This document shows, piece after piece, positions 45,762 through 56,148 of a stretch of DNA of 64,000 nucleotides (within the stretch, counting starts at the first letter, position 1; the number at the start of each line of letters is the position of its first letter). The notes beneath the pieces were generated by a model that saw only the letters and a list, made by a program, of their open reading frames with translations, was not told the origin of the DNA and searched no databases. The DNA is from Candidatus Hydrogenedentota bacterium (GTDB lineage Bacteria; Hydrogenedentota; Hydrogenedentia; Hydrogenedentales; SLHB01), in the NCBI GenBank assembly GCA_029552745.1, contig JAKPDK010000172.1, positions 1 through 64,000 of the forward strand. The letters run 5' to 3'. A program made the position numbers and the translations under genes.

Positions 45762-47755
45762 ACGGATTTGAACTTGTCAGTTCGTTTCGCCCTGAAGGTG
45801 ACCAACCCCACGCTATCCAACAGCTGGTATCCGGTATCAACGAAGGACACCCGCACCAGGTATTACTCGGGGTGACAGGCAGTGGCAAGACATTCACGAT
45901 CGCCAACGTGGTCGCTCAAGTAAACCGCCCTACCCTAGTCATCGCCCCCAACAAAATTCTTGCGGCGCAGCTATACGGTGAGTTTAAAAGCCTTTTCCCA
46001 AACAACGCTGTTGAGTATTTTGTCAGCTACTACGATTATTACCAGCCCGAAGCCTATGTTCCCCAAACCGACACGTATATTGAAAAAGAAGCTTCTATCA
46101 ACGATGAAATTGACAAAATGCGACACTCGGCAACCCAGTCCGTAATCACGCGTCGCGACGTGCTCGTTGTCGCGAGTGTTTCATGCATCTACGGCATCGG
46201 TTCGCCGGAAACATACCGTGCCATGCGCCTCGACCTATTCGCCCAACAGGCTATGCCCCGGCAGGAACTGTTGACTTCGCTGATTGCCATGCAATACGCA
46301 CGCAATGATATTGACTTTCATCGGGGTACTTTTAGAGTTCGCGGAGATGTGGTAGATATATTTCCTGCGCACGAGAGCGAAACGGCAATTCGTATCGAGT
46401 TTTTCGGGGACGAAATTGACGGTCTTTATGAGATAGACCCGTTGCGCGGCATCGTGAAACGGCGGCTACGACGTATAACCATTTTCCCTGGAACTCACTA
46501 TGCCACGACCCATGAAGGACTGCAAAAAGCCATCAAAGGCATCGAGTTCGAACTCGAAGAACGCCTAAAAGAACTTCGCGCCGCGGGCAAACTGTTAGAG
46601 GCACAGCGGTTGGAGCAACGCACACGATTCGATATCGAAATGCTCCGCGAGCTAGGTTATTGCAGCGGCATTGAGAACTATTCCAGACATTTGGACGGGC
46701 GTATGCCAGGAGAACCGCCTTTCACCCTGCTGGATTATTTTCCGGACGATTTTCTGACCGTAATAGACGAAAGCCATATCTCTGTGCCGCAACTCGAAGG
46801 AATGTATAAGGGAGACAAATCAAGAAAAGACAAACTAGTCGAGTATGGTTTTCGTTTGCCATGTGCTCGCGACAACCGCCCCCTGAAATTCAGCGAATTC
46901 GAAAAACGCGTCAAACAGTGTATTTACGTAAGCGCTACCCCAGGACCTTATGAACTCGAAAAAGCCGAAGGTCTCGTTATCGAACAAGTGGTTCGCCCCA
47001 CGGGCTTGGTAGACCCAGAGGTAGAAGTCCGCCCAGCCGCCCATCAAGTAGATGACCTCATCCACGAGATTCGCAAGGTCGTCGAAAAAGGAGAGCGCGT
47101 GCTTGTAACCACGTTGACCAAACGAATGGCGGAAGACCTGACGGCTTATCTACAAGACATTCACATCAAGGTTCGTTATATGCACTCCGATGTCGAGACC
47201 CTCGAGCGTATAGAAATCGTGCGGAAGTTACGAGAAGGCGAGTTCGATGTACTCGTCGGCATCAATTTACTGCGCGAAGGACTAGATATCCCCGAAGTAG
47301 CGTTGGTCGCCATCCTCGATGCAGACAAAGAAGGATATCTGCGTTCGGAGCGCAGCCTCATCCAGACGTGCGGACGGGCAGCGCGCAACGTGCATGGAAG
47401 GGTGATTATGTATGCCGACACCATGACTGACTCCATGCGCCGCGCCATCGAAGAAATGAATCGCCGCAGGAAAAAACAACTCGCCTATAACAAGAAGCAC
47501 AAGATTACGCCCCGTTCCGTAGAGAAACAGATCACCCACGTCATGCAAAGTATCCACGAGCGGGATTATGTAACTGTGCCAAAAGCCGCTGAGGCTGCCG
47601 AGCTATACGTACCCTCGTTCAACATAAAAAAGACCATTCAAGACCTGCGCCGAAAAATGAAAGAAGCCGCTGACCGTATGGATTTCGAACGAGCCGCACA
47701 ATACCGTGATCGTATCCTTGAACTCGAGCGCCGCCAAATTGAAGAAGGCCTCTAA
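45758..47755 (+). CDS. uvrB: Excinuclease ABC subunit B
   Basis: UvrB verifies DNA damage with UvrA and positions UvrC in nucleotide excision repair. The Walker A motif GVTGSGKT is near residue 40. The beta-hairpin that probes the damage is recognisable ([15 protein letters not shown]...[10 protein letters not shown]), and the helicase motifs ([28 protein letters not shown]) follow. The C-terminal UVR domain (about 625-660, [16 protein letters not shown]) binds UvrC. At 665 aa it has the usual length. The ATG overlaps the upstream relA/spoT stop. uvrA and uvrC are not in the window. Confidence 0.97.
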   Translation: MNGFELVSSFRPEGDQPHAIQQLVSGINEGHPHQVLLGVTGSGKTFTIANVVAQVNRPTLVIAPNKILAAQLYGEFKSLFPNNAVEYFVSYYDYYQPEAYVPQTDTYIEKEASINDEIDKMRHSATQSVITRRDVLVVASVSCIYGIGSPETYRAMRLDLFAQQAMPRQELLTSLIAMQYARNDIDFHRGTFRVRGDVVDIFPAHESETAIRIEFFGDEIDGLYEIDPLRGIVKRRLRRITIFPGTHYATTHEGLQKAIKGIEFELEERLKELRAAGKLLEAQRLEQRTRFDIEMLRELGYCSGIENYSRHLDGRMPGEPPFTLLDYFPDDFLTVIDESHISVPQLEGMYKGDKSRKDKLVEYGFRLPCARDNRPLKFSEFEKRVKQCIYVSATPGPYELEKAEGLVIEQVVRPTGLVDPEVEVRPAAHQVDDLIHEIRKVVEKGERVLVTTLTKRMAEDLTAYLQDIHIKVRYMHSDVETLERIEIVRKLREGEFDVLVGINLLREGLDIPEVALVAILDADKEGYLRSERSLIQTCGRAARNVHGRVIMYADTMTDSMRRAIEEMNRRRKKQLAYNKKHKITPRSVEKQITHVMQSIHERDYVTVPKAAEAAELYVPSFNIKKTIQDLRRKMKEAADRMDFERAAQYRDRILELERRQIEEGL

Positions 47756-47758
47756 CGT

Positions 47759-50401
47759 CTATGGTGCGTGCCCTGCCTCTTTCTTCATCAACCAAACTTC
47801 GGAAACCAAGGTACCCCAACCACCACAGTTCCGCCATATCTCCACATCGACTCGAGACCCTTCAGCTACCCCTGCGGATTTTTCCAAACGGATAGTCAGC
47901 TCGCCGTCTTGTGTCGCTTCTCGTGGAATGTCATATTCAAAAAAATCGCTCATTTGCAAAGGCAACTCCACATCTTTAGCAAGAAGAAAGTCATCTGCAT
48001 AGATAGATTGACTCTTTTGGTTCATCCGACCGGCGTACCTCTCTTGGAACCAAGGACGAACAAAAGTGAAGCGCACTCGGTAGGACGCATTAGGGTCAAG
48101 TCCTCGATACTGGAATGTCACTCCTTGTTCTTCGTTCTGCGTGTAATGCATAGAACGCTGGCTTGGCCGGTTCCCTTCTGAAAGCATCCCCTGAACATAA
48201 GGCTGGCCGTGGTCATAGGGATATCCAAACACTACATGCGGAGCTGGGTTAAAGGTACCACAATTGTCATAAAACCCACCTTCCCCAGGATCTTCATACG
48301 CCACGATCATGCGCAAGAGTTCTCTTTTTTTTGTTTCAGAATCGGCGGCGCGTGCCCGCTCCAACTGCCGCTTGAGCCAGCCCAGCCCAACAAAGTCGTG
48401 ATCGAGAAGATTGTAATAACCCTCGCTCCTCACGCCATACAGATCGTTGCTCTCGTCCCCCAGTCTGCCCGCCTCTTCTCGCAGGGCTTTCATCGATCCA
48501 TCTTCGTAGGGTTGTTCGAACCACGGGAGCATCCCCTCGATCCCTTCATCATATCCTCCTGAATCCAAAACCTCCTGAACACGTGACTCGATCCGTTTCT
48601 GGAGAGCGAGTTGCCGACGAACCGCCAGCTGAATGTACTTGTCCAGCGCCGCCTTCTGCATAAACTCGCGCCACAACCAATTTCGTTTCATCAGATGATC
48701 GGGTATTTTGAGTCCCGCTTCCTTCACGAGTGCATAATATCGGTCGATGCCGTCTTTTTGTGGAAGAGGACAGTCCGGTTTCTCCTCAAGGTTCTCCTCC
48801 AACTGAAAAATCGCCTGAGCCATTAGAGGTGCGGCATCAGGACCAAACCACGTTTTGCAGTACTCCATAACCACATCTTCGATGGAAGTTTGCGGGGCCC
48901 ACAACAGTCTTTGCCACATCCACTGGTTGAAATGGTCGTGAGTCCCACTCGAATGAGTAACATCTCCTATGCCATAGCGCAACGTTTCCCCAAACACCCA
49001 CCGGTAATAGCGTGGCCACGCGTAAAATGTGAGCCGGTCATAAACCATGGTCAAGTACTGGTCAGGTCGCCGTTCGTAGATGAAATGATTCCAATGTGGC
49101 GGTTGATCCCCGTTCCGGTCTGCTCGCGGATACATTTGCACGTAACCATATTGGGAATAGCGCCAATGGGTGACTTCGTTGAAAAACACAATGTCCTGTT
49201 GCGGAGGCAGCTGGTGCAAAATCTCTTTTAAGTAACGGTCAAAAGGACCAAAACCAGGATAACGGAAAAGATCCATGCGGTGCGTTTGGCGATGGCCAGG
49301 CTGCCACGACATGGCATCAGACCCAGGGCCGTAACAAAACGCACGCAACCAAGGTCTGGGCTTTTCTTGTAGATACTGAAAAATCGCGATGTCGTCATCA
49401 TTGTCAAACTTTTGATTGGTCACAAATATCTGAGCATCCGGAATGTACCGATGCACAATCTCGGCCATGTCTTCACAAAGATGAATATACGTTTTCCCGT
49501 ACGGGTCACAGGCGTCACATTCACACCCCCCACCATCTCCCCCAACAAAGCGCACATAATCGTAAGGGATCGATGCTCGAAAATGTTCTTCGCATTTCTT
49601 CAGCAAGGCTTCACGAGCAGCAGGGACAGAGGGACACAAATACCCCGTACGTCCTATCGATTCTTTCGCTTGCCATTCGGGAGGTCCATCTCCGGCATTG
49701 GGGCAATAATGCACCAAGGTTTTTAGATCAAACGATTTAATGTAGACATAAAGTGCGTCATCACGGGGCAGAGTGCTTACTTCAAATGTGTTAGCCCCTG
49801 CCAAAGCGCTGTCCATAATATCCCGTTTCGTCTCTTCTTTCGTCCATGGACGCACCTTGGCTTTCGTCAGCGCAACGCCGCTTTGTCCAAACTGCGTTCC
49901 ACGAATCTCAAAGGCAGGTGCCGTTCGAACATGCAGTGAGGAAGGAATCCTTACCATCCACTCTCCAAACGTCATTCTACGCAACAGTTCCCCCGCAGCA
50001 TACAGCACGCCCCGCAAGTCTACTCCTGCAGCGACAACGCGGTTCCTCCCCATCCCCGGATCAACAAGAATCAAAAAGCCTTCGGGACCCGGATCACGTT
50101 CGTCCAACGGCTTTACTCGCTTGGTTTCTAGTAGCTTAGCAATCTCGGTGTGATGATCAGGAATGCCGAGGTAAATAGCCAAATCCGTCTCCCTTATTTC
50201 TGACAGTTCTGAAATAGGTGCCACGTGAACATCCACAGAACTCGCCTCAACAATACGCTCTCTAAGAAGATCAGCGACGTTCTTTTCTACCGGCGTTGCG
50301 TCATCACCCAAACAGATCCGAATGTTTGAAAAACCGGCACCAGGAGGATCTGAACTTCCCGATAACAGAACATGGAGGAGGACCGGAAATACGAGCAACA
50401 T
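47759..50401 (-). CDS. Exported glycosidase-fold protein with GH67/GH20-like architecture
   Basis: This 880-aa protein has a short hydrophobic N-terminus (MLLVFPVLLHVLL). The first 150 residues resemble the domain preceding the barrel in alpha-glucuronidases and hexosaminidases (AIYLGIPDH; GRNRVVAAGVDLRGVLYAAGELLRR). A TIM-barrel-like centre follows, with SALAGANTFEVSTL, CPSVPAAREALLKKCEEHF, a GGDGGGCECDAC cluster and DIVFFNEVTHW. The C-terminal part is beta-rich and may bind carbohydrate (EIWRNCGGWGTLVSEVWL). AAGGAG precedes the ATG. The family is usually labelled alpha-glucuronidase-like or DUF4838-like. Catalytic residues and substrate are not assigned. Confidence 0.72.
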   Translation of the reverse strand: MLLVFPVLLHVLLSGSSDPPGAGFSNIRICLGDDATPVEKNVADLLRERIVEASSVDVHVAPISELSEIRETDLAIYLGIPDHHTEIAKLLETKRVKPLDERDPGPEGFLILVDPGMGRNRVVAAGVDLRGVLYAAGELLRRMTFGEWMVRIPSSLHVRTAPAFEIRGTQFGQSGVALTKAKVRPWTKEETKRDIMDSALAGANTFEVSTLPRDDALYVYIKSFDLKTLVHYCPNAGDGPPEWQAKESIGRTGYLCPSVPAAREALLKKCEEHFRASIPYDYVRFVGGDGGGCECDACDPYGKTYIHLCEDMAEIVHRYIPDAQIFVTNQKFDNDDDIAIFQYLQEKPRPWLRAFCYGPGSDAMSWQPGHRQTHRMDLFRYPGFGPFDRYLKEILHQLPPQQDIVFFNEVTHWRYSQYGYVQMYPRADRNGDQPPHWNHFIYERRPDQYLTMVYDRLTFYAWPRYYRWVFGETLRYGIGDVTHSSGTHDHFNQWMWQRLLWAPQTSIEDVVMEYCKTWFGPDAAPLMAQAIFQLEENLEEKPDCPLPQKDGIDRYYALVKEAGLKIPDHLMKRNWLWREFMQKAALDKYIQLAVRRQLALQKRIESRVQEVLDSGGYDEGIEGMLPWFEQPYEDGSMKALREEAGRLGDESNDLYGVRSEGYYNLLDHDFVGLGWLKRQLERARAADSETKKRELLRMIVAYEDPGEGGFYDNCGTFNPAPHVVFGYPYDHGQPYVQGMLSEGNRPSQRSMHYTQNEEQGVTFQYRGLDPNASYRVRFTFVRPWFQERYAGRMNQKSQSIYADDFLLAKDVELPLQMSDFFEYDIPREATQDGELTIRLEKSAGVAEGSRVDVEIWRNCGGWGTLVSEVWLMKKEAGHAP

Positions 50402-50507
50402 AGAGACTTCTCCTTTTTCTCACAGCATATCCGCAAACGCACCGAATCCATGTTATAGCAAAAACACGAGCAGCAGAACATATATTGTTCCCCGCCAGCC
50501 GCATAAC

Positions 50508-50516
50508 TGGTATGCT
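50508..50516 (+). promoter_or_regulatory. Possible extended -10 element before hemC
   Basis: TGGTATGCT fits the TGnTATAAT pattern in the spacer between the divergent glycosidase-like gene and hemC, about 50 bases before the hemC start. No good -35 box is visible. Confidence 0.3.
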
Positions 50517-50565
50517 ATTGTAGCGGACATCGTCCAGAGTAAAAGAAGAAACAAAAGGTTCCAAA

Positions 50566-51489
50566 ATGGATTTAACTATTGGTACACGAGGCAGTCGGTT
50601 AGCGCTGGCGCAGAGCGAATGGGTGAAGACTCGGTTAGAAGAAATGTTTCCCGACATTCGCATCACGTTGTGTCTTGTCGAAACTTCGGGTGATAAAGAT
50701 AGTACATCGCCGCTGGCACAAATCCCCGTTTTAGGTGCATTCACGAAAGAACTCGACCGGGGACTCCTCCAAGGGGTATTTGATTTGGCAGTACACAGCC
50801 TGAAAGATGTGCCTTGCACTTGCCCCGAAGGTATCTTAATGGGCGCGATTCCTGAACGGGAGGATCCTTCGGATGCCTTTTGTAGTCGCACAGGTATGCC
50901 CTTTTCTGCTATGCCCAAGGGTTCCGTCATCGGGACAAGCAGCCCGCGACGACAGGCTCTGCTACGGCTAGCCCGTTCTGATATTTATGTGCAAGACATG
51001 CGTGGGAATGTCGATACGCGGCTCCGAAAGCTTTATGAACTGAAATCTTGTGACGCCCTCGTCCTCGCATCGGCGGGATTAAGACGTCTGAAGTTGAGTC
51101 ATCACATTACGGAGTGTTTTCCTCCCCAATCATGGCCTGGAGCACCCGGACAAGGCGCTTTGGCGGTTGCGGTCCGCTCCGATAACTGGGATGCGCTCTC
51201 GGTAGTGCAGATGCTTGAACATCCGCCTACGCGATGTTGCACGACAGCGGAAAGGGCGGTTCTTGCCGCCTTAGGCGGTGGATGCAAGTTGCCGCTAGGG
51301 GTGTTCGCCCAAACAAACAACGAGACCATCGAAGTCTATGCGGTCTTGATCGATCAGGATGGCAAAAGAGCCATTCGTGTCCAAGGACATGGAAAAGTGG
51401 GCGACCCGGTTGGAACAGGCAAGCGTGTTGCGGATAAGATACTGGCTGAAGGTGGTTCCGCGTTGCTAGATGAACTATTTGCAGAATGA
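50566..51489 (+). CDS. hemC: Porphobilinogen deaminase (hydroxymethylbilane synthase)
   Basis: The enzyme joins four porphobilinogens into hydroxymethylbilane. Its 307 aa include the start LTIGTRGSRLALAQSEWV, the active-site region HSLKDVPC, GTSSPRRQALL, DMRGNVDTRLRKL and GAPGQGALAV. The Cys that carries the dipyrromethane cofactor lies in GGGCKLPLG near residue 243. It leads a five-gene plus-strand tetrapyrrole operon with gaps of only about 10 bases to the next gene. Confidence 0.97.
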   Translation: MDLTIGTRGSRLALAQSEWVKTRLEEMFPDIRITLCLVETSGDKDSTSPLAQIPVLGAFTKELDRGLLQGVFDLAVHSLKDVPCTCPEGILMGAIPEREDPSDAFCSRTGMPFSAMPKGSVIGTSSPRRQALLRLARSDIYVQDMRGNVDTRLRKLYELKSCDALVLASAGLRRLKLSHHITECFPPQSWPGAPGQGALAVAVRSDNWDALSVVQMLEHPPTRCCTTAERAVLAALGGGCKLPLGVFAQTNNETIEVYAVLIDQDGKRAIRVQGHGKVGDPVGTGKRVADKILAEGGSALLDELFAE

Positions 51490-51499
51490 CAAGTAGCCC

Positions 51500-53077
51500 A
51501 TGACATCAAAACCTACAGAACATACTTCAACATCTTGCGGTATCGTTTGGCTCGTAGGCGCGGGCCCCGGCGATCCAGGGCTAATCACGGTTCGAGCGTT
51601 GCGCTGCATCGCTGAAGCCGACGTGATTGTCCATGATTTTTTAGCAAACCCTATATTGTTAGAACATGGCCGACCTGACGTTCCACGTATATGTGCCGGA
51701 AAACGTGCGGGCAGTCACGCCATGCCCCAAGAAGAAATCAACGAGCTACTCGTACGCCTTGCATCCGAAGGCAAGCGGGTATGTCGCTTAAAAGGAGGAG
51801 ATCCCTTCCTCTTTGGTCGAGGCGGCGAAGAAGCCCTGTATCTCGTACAACATGGCATTCCCTTTGAAGTCGTGCCCGGGGTCACCTCAGCCCTGGCGGT
51901 TCCTGCCTATGCCGGCATTCCGGTAACACACCGTGGCATAGCCCCGTCGGTACATATCGTCACAGGGCACGAAGACCCTTCCAAACAGGAAGGCAGTGTT
52001 GATTGGGACGCGTTGGCCGCTTCGACATCTAGCACGCTGGTTTTCCTGATGGCACGGCGCCAGGTCCGAACAATAGCCGACCGACTGATTGCCGGCGCCT
52101 GGCCCCCTGAGACCCCCACCGCCGTGATCGCGAATGGAACCTTACCAACTCAAAAGGTGGTCTTGGCTACTTTGGCTACCATTGCCGATCTCGTCGAATC
52201 AGAGATAAATGATTCCCCCGCGCTGCTGGTTGTGGGAAAGAGTGTCGCACTCTCCAAGCAGCTCCGCTGGGTAGAAAAAAAACCTCTGTTTGGTAAACGC
52301 ATCGTCGTTACCCGTGCGAGAAAACAGGTCTCCGAGTTGGCGGCTCGATTAGAGGCTCTGGGAGCAGATGTTATCCAATGTCCCGCAATACAAATTGAAA
52401 GCATGGCACACACGAAAGAAATGAGTGACGCTGTCCGCGCCCTAGCAGAAATGGATTGGGTTGTTTTCACGAGCGTCAACGGCGTCGAAACGTTTTTTAG
52501 CGCGCTAGCGAACAACGATCTGGATGCGAGGGCTCTTGCCAACTGTTGCGTCGCTGCAATCGGCCCATCGACTGCGGAACGACTGCAAGACTTCGGCATC
52601 CGTGCTGACCTGACACCCAAAGAGTTTGTAGCAGAATCCCTTCTTCGGAGTTTAGAAGAGCGCGGCTCTCTAAAAGGACGCCGTTTTTTGTTACCCCGTT
52701 CCGATCTCTCACGACCGGAGTTGTCTGATGGCTTGCATGCCGCAGGAGCAAAGGTTTGTGAGGTGACCGCCTACCGAACCATCGAAAAGGCTTTCATCTC
52801 TGACACATTGCTCAACCAATATCGACAAGAAGAAATTGATCTCACGGTTTTCACAAGTTCCTCGACCGTTCGTGGGTTCGTGCTGTCAATACCCGAAGAA
52901 GATCGACCAGCCATCCTAGCCAAGATGAGAGCCGCGAGCATTGGCCCCATAACCTCGGCAACCTTGCATAAGTTCAACGTGCCTGTTGTAGTAACGGCAA
53001 ATCCCTATACAATTCCGGCACTTGTCGATGCAATCACCCAATATTTCCAAGAGTCTGATCAGGGAGGTTCAGTCTAA
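51500..53077 (+). CDS. Fused uroporphyrinogen-III C-methyltransferase and uroporphyrinogen-III synthase
   Basis: This is a 525-aa fusion. The N-terminal half (about 1-250) is the SAM-dependent CobA/SUMT enzyme that makes precorrin-2 ([54 protein letters not shown], in parts). The C-terminal half (about 265-525) is HemD, which cyclises hydroxymethylbilane ([45 protein letters not shown]). Such fusions are known in clostridia and several other phyla. It puts the branch-point synthase and the first siroheme/B12 step in one chain, and the downstream precorrin-2 dehydrogenase continues that branch. Confidence 0.95.
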   Translation: MTSKPTEHTSTSCGIVWLVGAGPGDPGLITVRALRCIAEADVIVHDFLANPILLEHGRPDVPRICAGKRAGSHAMPQEEINELLVRLASEGKRVCRLKGGDPFLFGRGGEEALYLVQHGIPFEVVPGVTSALAVPAYAGIPVTHRGIAPSVHIVTGHEDPSKQEGSVDWDALAASTSSTLVFLMARRQVRTIADRLIAGAWPPETPTAVIANGTLPTQKVVLATLATIADLVESEINDSPALLVVGKSVALSKQLRWVEKKPLFGKRIVVTRARKQVSELAARLEALGADVIQCPAIQIESMAHTKEMSDAVRALAEMDWVVFTSVNGVETFFSALANNDLDARALANCCVAAIGPSTAERLQDFGIRADLTPKEFVAESLLRSLEERGSLKGRRFLLPRSDLSRPELSDGLHAAGAKVCEVTAYRTIEKAFISDTLLNQYRQEEIDLTVFTSSSTVRGFVLSIPEEDRPAILAKMRAASIGPITSATLHKFNVPVVVTANPYTIPALVDAITQYFQESDQGGSV

Positions 53078-54075
53078 TGGGTTTCCCTCAAATACGAATG
53101 AGAAGGCTTCGTTCCCGTGTCGCTCTGCGCCAAATGGTACAAGAAACCAGACTCTCACCCACCGACTTCGTCATGCCTCTTTTTGTTTGCCCAGGTCAAG
53201 ACGTTCGGAGAGAAATCTCGTCCATGCCCGAACAATACCAGTGGTCCGTTGACCGCATAGCCGAAAAAGCCCAAGAAATTGCAGAAGTCGGCGTGCCTGC
53301 TGTTCTCTTATTTGGAATTCCTGAGAGTAAGGACGCCCTCGGAACACGTGCCTACGCAGAAGACGCAGTCGTCTGCCGCACTGTGGAGAAAATCAAAACC
53401 CGATGCCCCTCACTGATCGTTATTACCGACGTCTGTCTGTGTGAGTACACGGATCACGGACATTGCGGCGTCATAAAAACAGATCCGTCTGGACGTCCCT
53501 ATGTAGACAATGACGCCACGTTAGAACTGTTGGCACGCGAAGCATTGGCATATGCTCGCGCCGGCGCTGACATCGTCGCCCCGTCCGATATGATGGATGG
53601 ACGAGTAGGAGTTATAAGAAAACAACTCGACGAAAACGGCTTTCATCACGTCGCTATCATGGCATACAGTGCCAAATATGCCTCCGCTTTTTATGGACCT
53701 TTTCGAGAGGCAGCGGACTCTGCTCCCCAGTTCGGCGATAGAACCCAGTACCAGATGGATCCCCCTAACCTCCGGGAAGCACTCCGCGAAATCGCGCTTG
53801 ATATTGAAGAAGGCGCTGATATCGTTATGGTGAAGCCTGCCCTTGCCTACTTAGATGTGATACGCGCGGCGTCGGATCGCTTTGATATACCCCTTGCCGC
53901 TTATCAAGTCTCGGGAGAATATGCCATGGTAAAAGCAGCCGCCGCACGCGGATGGTTAGACGAAAAGCGCGTAGGACTTGAAATCTTAACAGCGATACGA
54001 CGTGCCGGTGCCAAAATCATTATTACCTATTGGGCGGAAAAAGCAACAGAATGGCTCAACACAAATTCTGGGTAA
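53077..54075 (+). CDS. hemB: Delta-aminolevulinic acid dehydratase (porphobilinogen synthase)
   Basis: The enzyme condenses two 5-aminolevulinates to porphobilinogen. Both Schiff-base lysines are visible, in [16 protein letters not shown] and in [11 protein letters not shown]. The Cys-rich loop [13 protein letters not shown] marks the zinc-dependent class rather than the magnesium-only class. The ATG shares its first base with the TAA stop of the fusion gene (TAATG), and AGGGAGG lies upstream. At 332 aa it has the normal length. Confidence 0.97.
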   Translation: MGFPQIRMRRLRSRVALRQMVQETRLSPTDFVMPLFVCPGQDVRREISSMPEQYQWSVDRIAEKAQEIAEVGVPAVLLFGIPESKDALGTRAYAEDAVVCRTVEKIKTRCPSLIVITDVCLCEYTDHGHCGVIKTDPSGRPYVDNDATLELLAREALAYARAGADIVAPSDMMDGRVGVIRKQLDENGFHHVAIMAYSAKYASAFYGPFREAADSAPQFGDRTQYQMDPPNLREALREIALDIEEGADIVMVKPALAYLDVIRAASDRFDIPLAAYQVSGEYAMVKAAAARGWLDEKRVGLEILTAIRRAGAKIIITYWAEKATEWLNTNSG

Positions 54076-54093
54076 TTGGAAAAGGACGACCAG

Positions 54094-55380
54094 ATGAATT
54101 TCCAAAAATCAGAAGAACTGTATAAACGCGCAAACAAGGTCTTAGTAGGTGGAGTGAACAGCCCCGTCCGCGCTTTTAAGGCGGTGGGCGGATATCCTTT
54201 CTTTGTTGCTTCGGGCAATGGCGCTTATATCACCGACGTAGATGGCAATCGTTTCATCGATTATGTCCTCTCTTGGGGCCCTCTTATTTTGGGGCACGCC
54301 CATCCCGATGTAGTCGCCGCAATTCAAGAGGCATTGAAAAGAGGGTCGAGCTTTGGAATCCCTACAGAAGCGGAAATTCTTTTAGCGGAAAAGATCCGCC
54401 GCCACTTTCCCTCCATTGAAAAACTCAGGCTGGTCAATAGCGGCACAGAAGCCGCCATGAGCGCCATCCGTCTAGCGCGGGGTTACACCGGCAGAAACCT
54501 GGTCGTGAAGATCGAAGGTTGCTATCATGGTCATGTCGATGCCTTGCTGGTAAAGGCGGGAAGTGGATTAACCACTTTCGGCGTCCCGACCAGTCCGGGA
54601 ATTCCCACGGAACATGCTCGTTCCACCCTGACAATACCCTATAATGACTTGGCCGCCGCTCAGATGTTAGTTGAGTCGGCACCAAAAGACATTGCTTGTT
54701 TTATTCTAGAGCCTGTGCCTGGAAACATGGGTGTCGTCCTTCCCCAACCGAATTATCTGCAAGAACTGCGTGCTTTGACCGAGAAACATGGAATCCTCCT
54801 CATCTTCGACGAGGTCATGAGCGGTTTCCGCGTATCCCTCGGGGGTGCCCAACAACGGTACGGCGTCGTCCCTGATATCACGATTTTGGGCAAAGTGATT
54901 GGCGGCGGGTTACCCGTAGGTGCCTATGGCGGTAGAGCGCCTATCATGGATATGCTTGCCCCTGTGGGTCCCGTTTACCAAGCCGGCACGCTTTCTGGAA
55001 ACCCCCTAGCGACAGCAGCGGGCATTGCTACGATTTCGATTTTAGAATCACCCGGTGTCTTCGAGTCCATAGAAGCGCGCATGACCACGCTTTTCCGAGA
55101 ATTGGAGGGGATCGTGCGTAAAACAGGGATCCCTGTTTACACGACGCAATCGGGTACCATGGGTTGCATGTTCTTTCACGATGGTCCCGTACGGAATTAC
55201 ACTGACGCTGTTGAATCAGATACGGCACGGTATGCAAGTTTCTTTTGGAAAATGCTCGAGGCGGGAGTCTATTTGGCACCGTCACAGTTTGAAGCCATGT
55301 TCATGAGTCTCTGCCATACGGAACTAGAGATTGAAAAGACCTTAGAGGCTTCTGAAAAGGCTTTTGCAGAACTGTCATAG
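54094..55380 (+). CDS. hemL: Glutamate-1-semialdehyde 2,1-aminomutase
   Basis: This PLP enzyme produces 5-aminolevulinate in the C5 pathway. Family blocks are present: VNSPVRAFKAVGGYPFF, IDYVLSWGPLILGHAHP, RLVNSGTEAAMSAIRLARGYTGR (in parts), FDEVMSGFRV, and the PLP Lys in ILGKVIGGGLPVGAYGG. The ATG at 54094 is used because AAGGA lies 8 bases upstream; a TTG six codons earlier directly follows the hemB stop. The partner glutamyl-tRNA reductase (hemA) is not found in the window. Confidence 0.96.
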   Translation: MNFQKSEELYKRANKVLVGGVNSPVRAFKAVGGYPFFVASGNGAYITDVDGNRFIDYVLSWGPLILGHAHPDVVAAIQEALKRGSSFGIPTEAEILLAEKIRRHFPSIEKLRLVNSGTEAAMSAIRLARGYTGRNLVVKIEGCYHGHVDALLVKAGSGLTTFGVPTSPGIPTEHARSTLTIPYNDLAAAQMLVESAPKDIACFILEPVPGNMGVVLPQPNYLQELRALTEKHGILLIFDEVMSGFRVSLGGAQQRYGVVPDITILGKVIGGGLPVGAYGGRAPIMDMLAPVGPVYQAGTLSGNPLATAAGIATISILESPGVFESIEARMTTLFRELEGIVRKTGIPVYTTQSGTMGCMFFHDGPVRNYTDAVESDTARYASFFWKMLEAGVYLAPSQFEAMFMSLCHTELEIEKTLEASEKAFAELS

Positions 55381-55424
55381 TACTGCGGTTGTTGTAAACC
55401 CACCCACGACGAAAGGAAACATCC

Positions 55425-56075
55425 ATGGGCTGGTTTCCTATGTTTTTGAAAATAACCGATGCGCGGTGCCTCGTAGTGGGAGGCGGCAAAGTGGCCTACC
55501 GAAAAGTCGAATCACTCTTGCACGCCGGGGCATCTATCGAAGTGTTGAGCGCCGACTTTTGCAAAGAGTTGGTGCAGATTGCTGAAGCAAATCCGTCGCG
55601 GATCCAAATGGAGCGTGGCACGTATACATCCCGTGACTTGTCTATCTATCAACTTGTGATCGCAGCGACGGATGACCCGCAAACCAACCGTCTCGTTTAT
55701 GAAGACGCTCAGCGCGCACGGGTACTCGTAAACGTAGTTGATGTCCCTGAATTGTGCACAGCACAAGCCGCAGCCGTAGTTCGGCGTGGCCCTTTACAGA
55801 TAGCCATACACACCGGTGGAGAGTGCCCCGCGCTTGCCGCGGCAATTCGGCAAGAACTAGAAAAGCTCTATCCCACTTGGCTGGGAGATTTTGCGGAAGC
55901 ACTTGGCGAGATACGACAAGAACTTTTAACCCTCTGTCCGGATTCCCAACATCGTAAACGTATTCTTCAGACATTGGCTGACACAAATGTACGAGATAAC
56001 TGTCGACACCTCTCTCGCCCACAGATGATGAACTATTTGTCTGCGGAAATGCACCGGTTGCTTAAAAATACGTAA
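55425..56075 (+). CDS. Precorrin-2 dehydrogenase / sirohydrochlorin ferrochelatase-like protein
   Basis: This 216-aa protein resembles the N-terminal half of CysG and Met8. It is an NAD-dependent oxidation module that turns precorrin-2 into sirohydrochlorin. The Rossmann motif CLVVGGGKVAYRKVESLL opens it, followed by VIAATDDPQTNRLVYEDA, VNVVDVPELCTAQAAAVVRRGPL and HTGGECPALAAAIRQELE. The Asp in NVVD is the expected catalytic acid. The usual CNF after ELC is CTA here. It closes the hem operon 44 bases after hemL, and AAAGGA precedes its ATG. Together with the CobA domain upstream it completes the entry to siroheme or anaerobic B12. Confidence 0.9.
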   Translation: MGWFPMFLKITDARCLVVGGGKVAYRKVESLLHAGASIEVLSADFCKELVQIAEANPSRIQMERGTYTSRDLSIYQLVIAATDDPQTNRLVYEDAQRARVLVNVVDVPELCTAQAAAVVRRGPLQIAIHTGGECPALAAAIRQELEKLYPTWLGDFAEALGEIRQELLTLCPDSQHRKRILQTLADTNVRDNCRHLSRPQMMNYLSAEMHRLLKNT

Positions 56076-56148
56076 GAAGCAGCCACTTTAAACCAAATGC
56101 CGTGGCATAGAGACAACAGCCCGCATCATTGAAGCAACCTAAAGAAGA

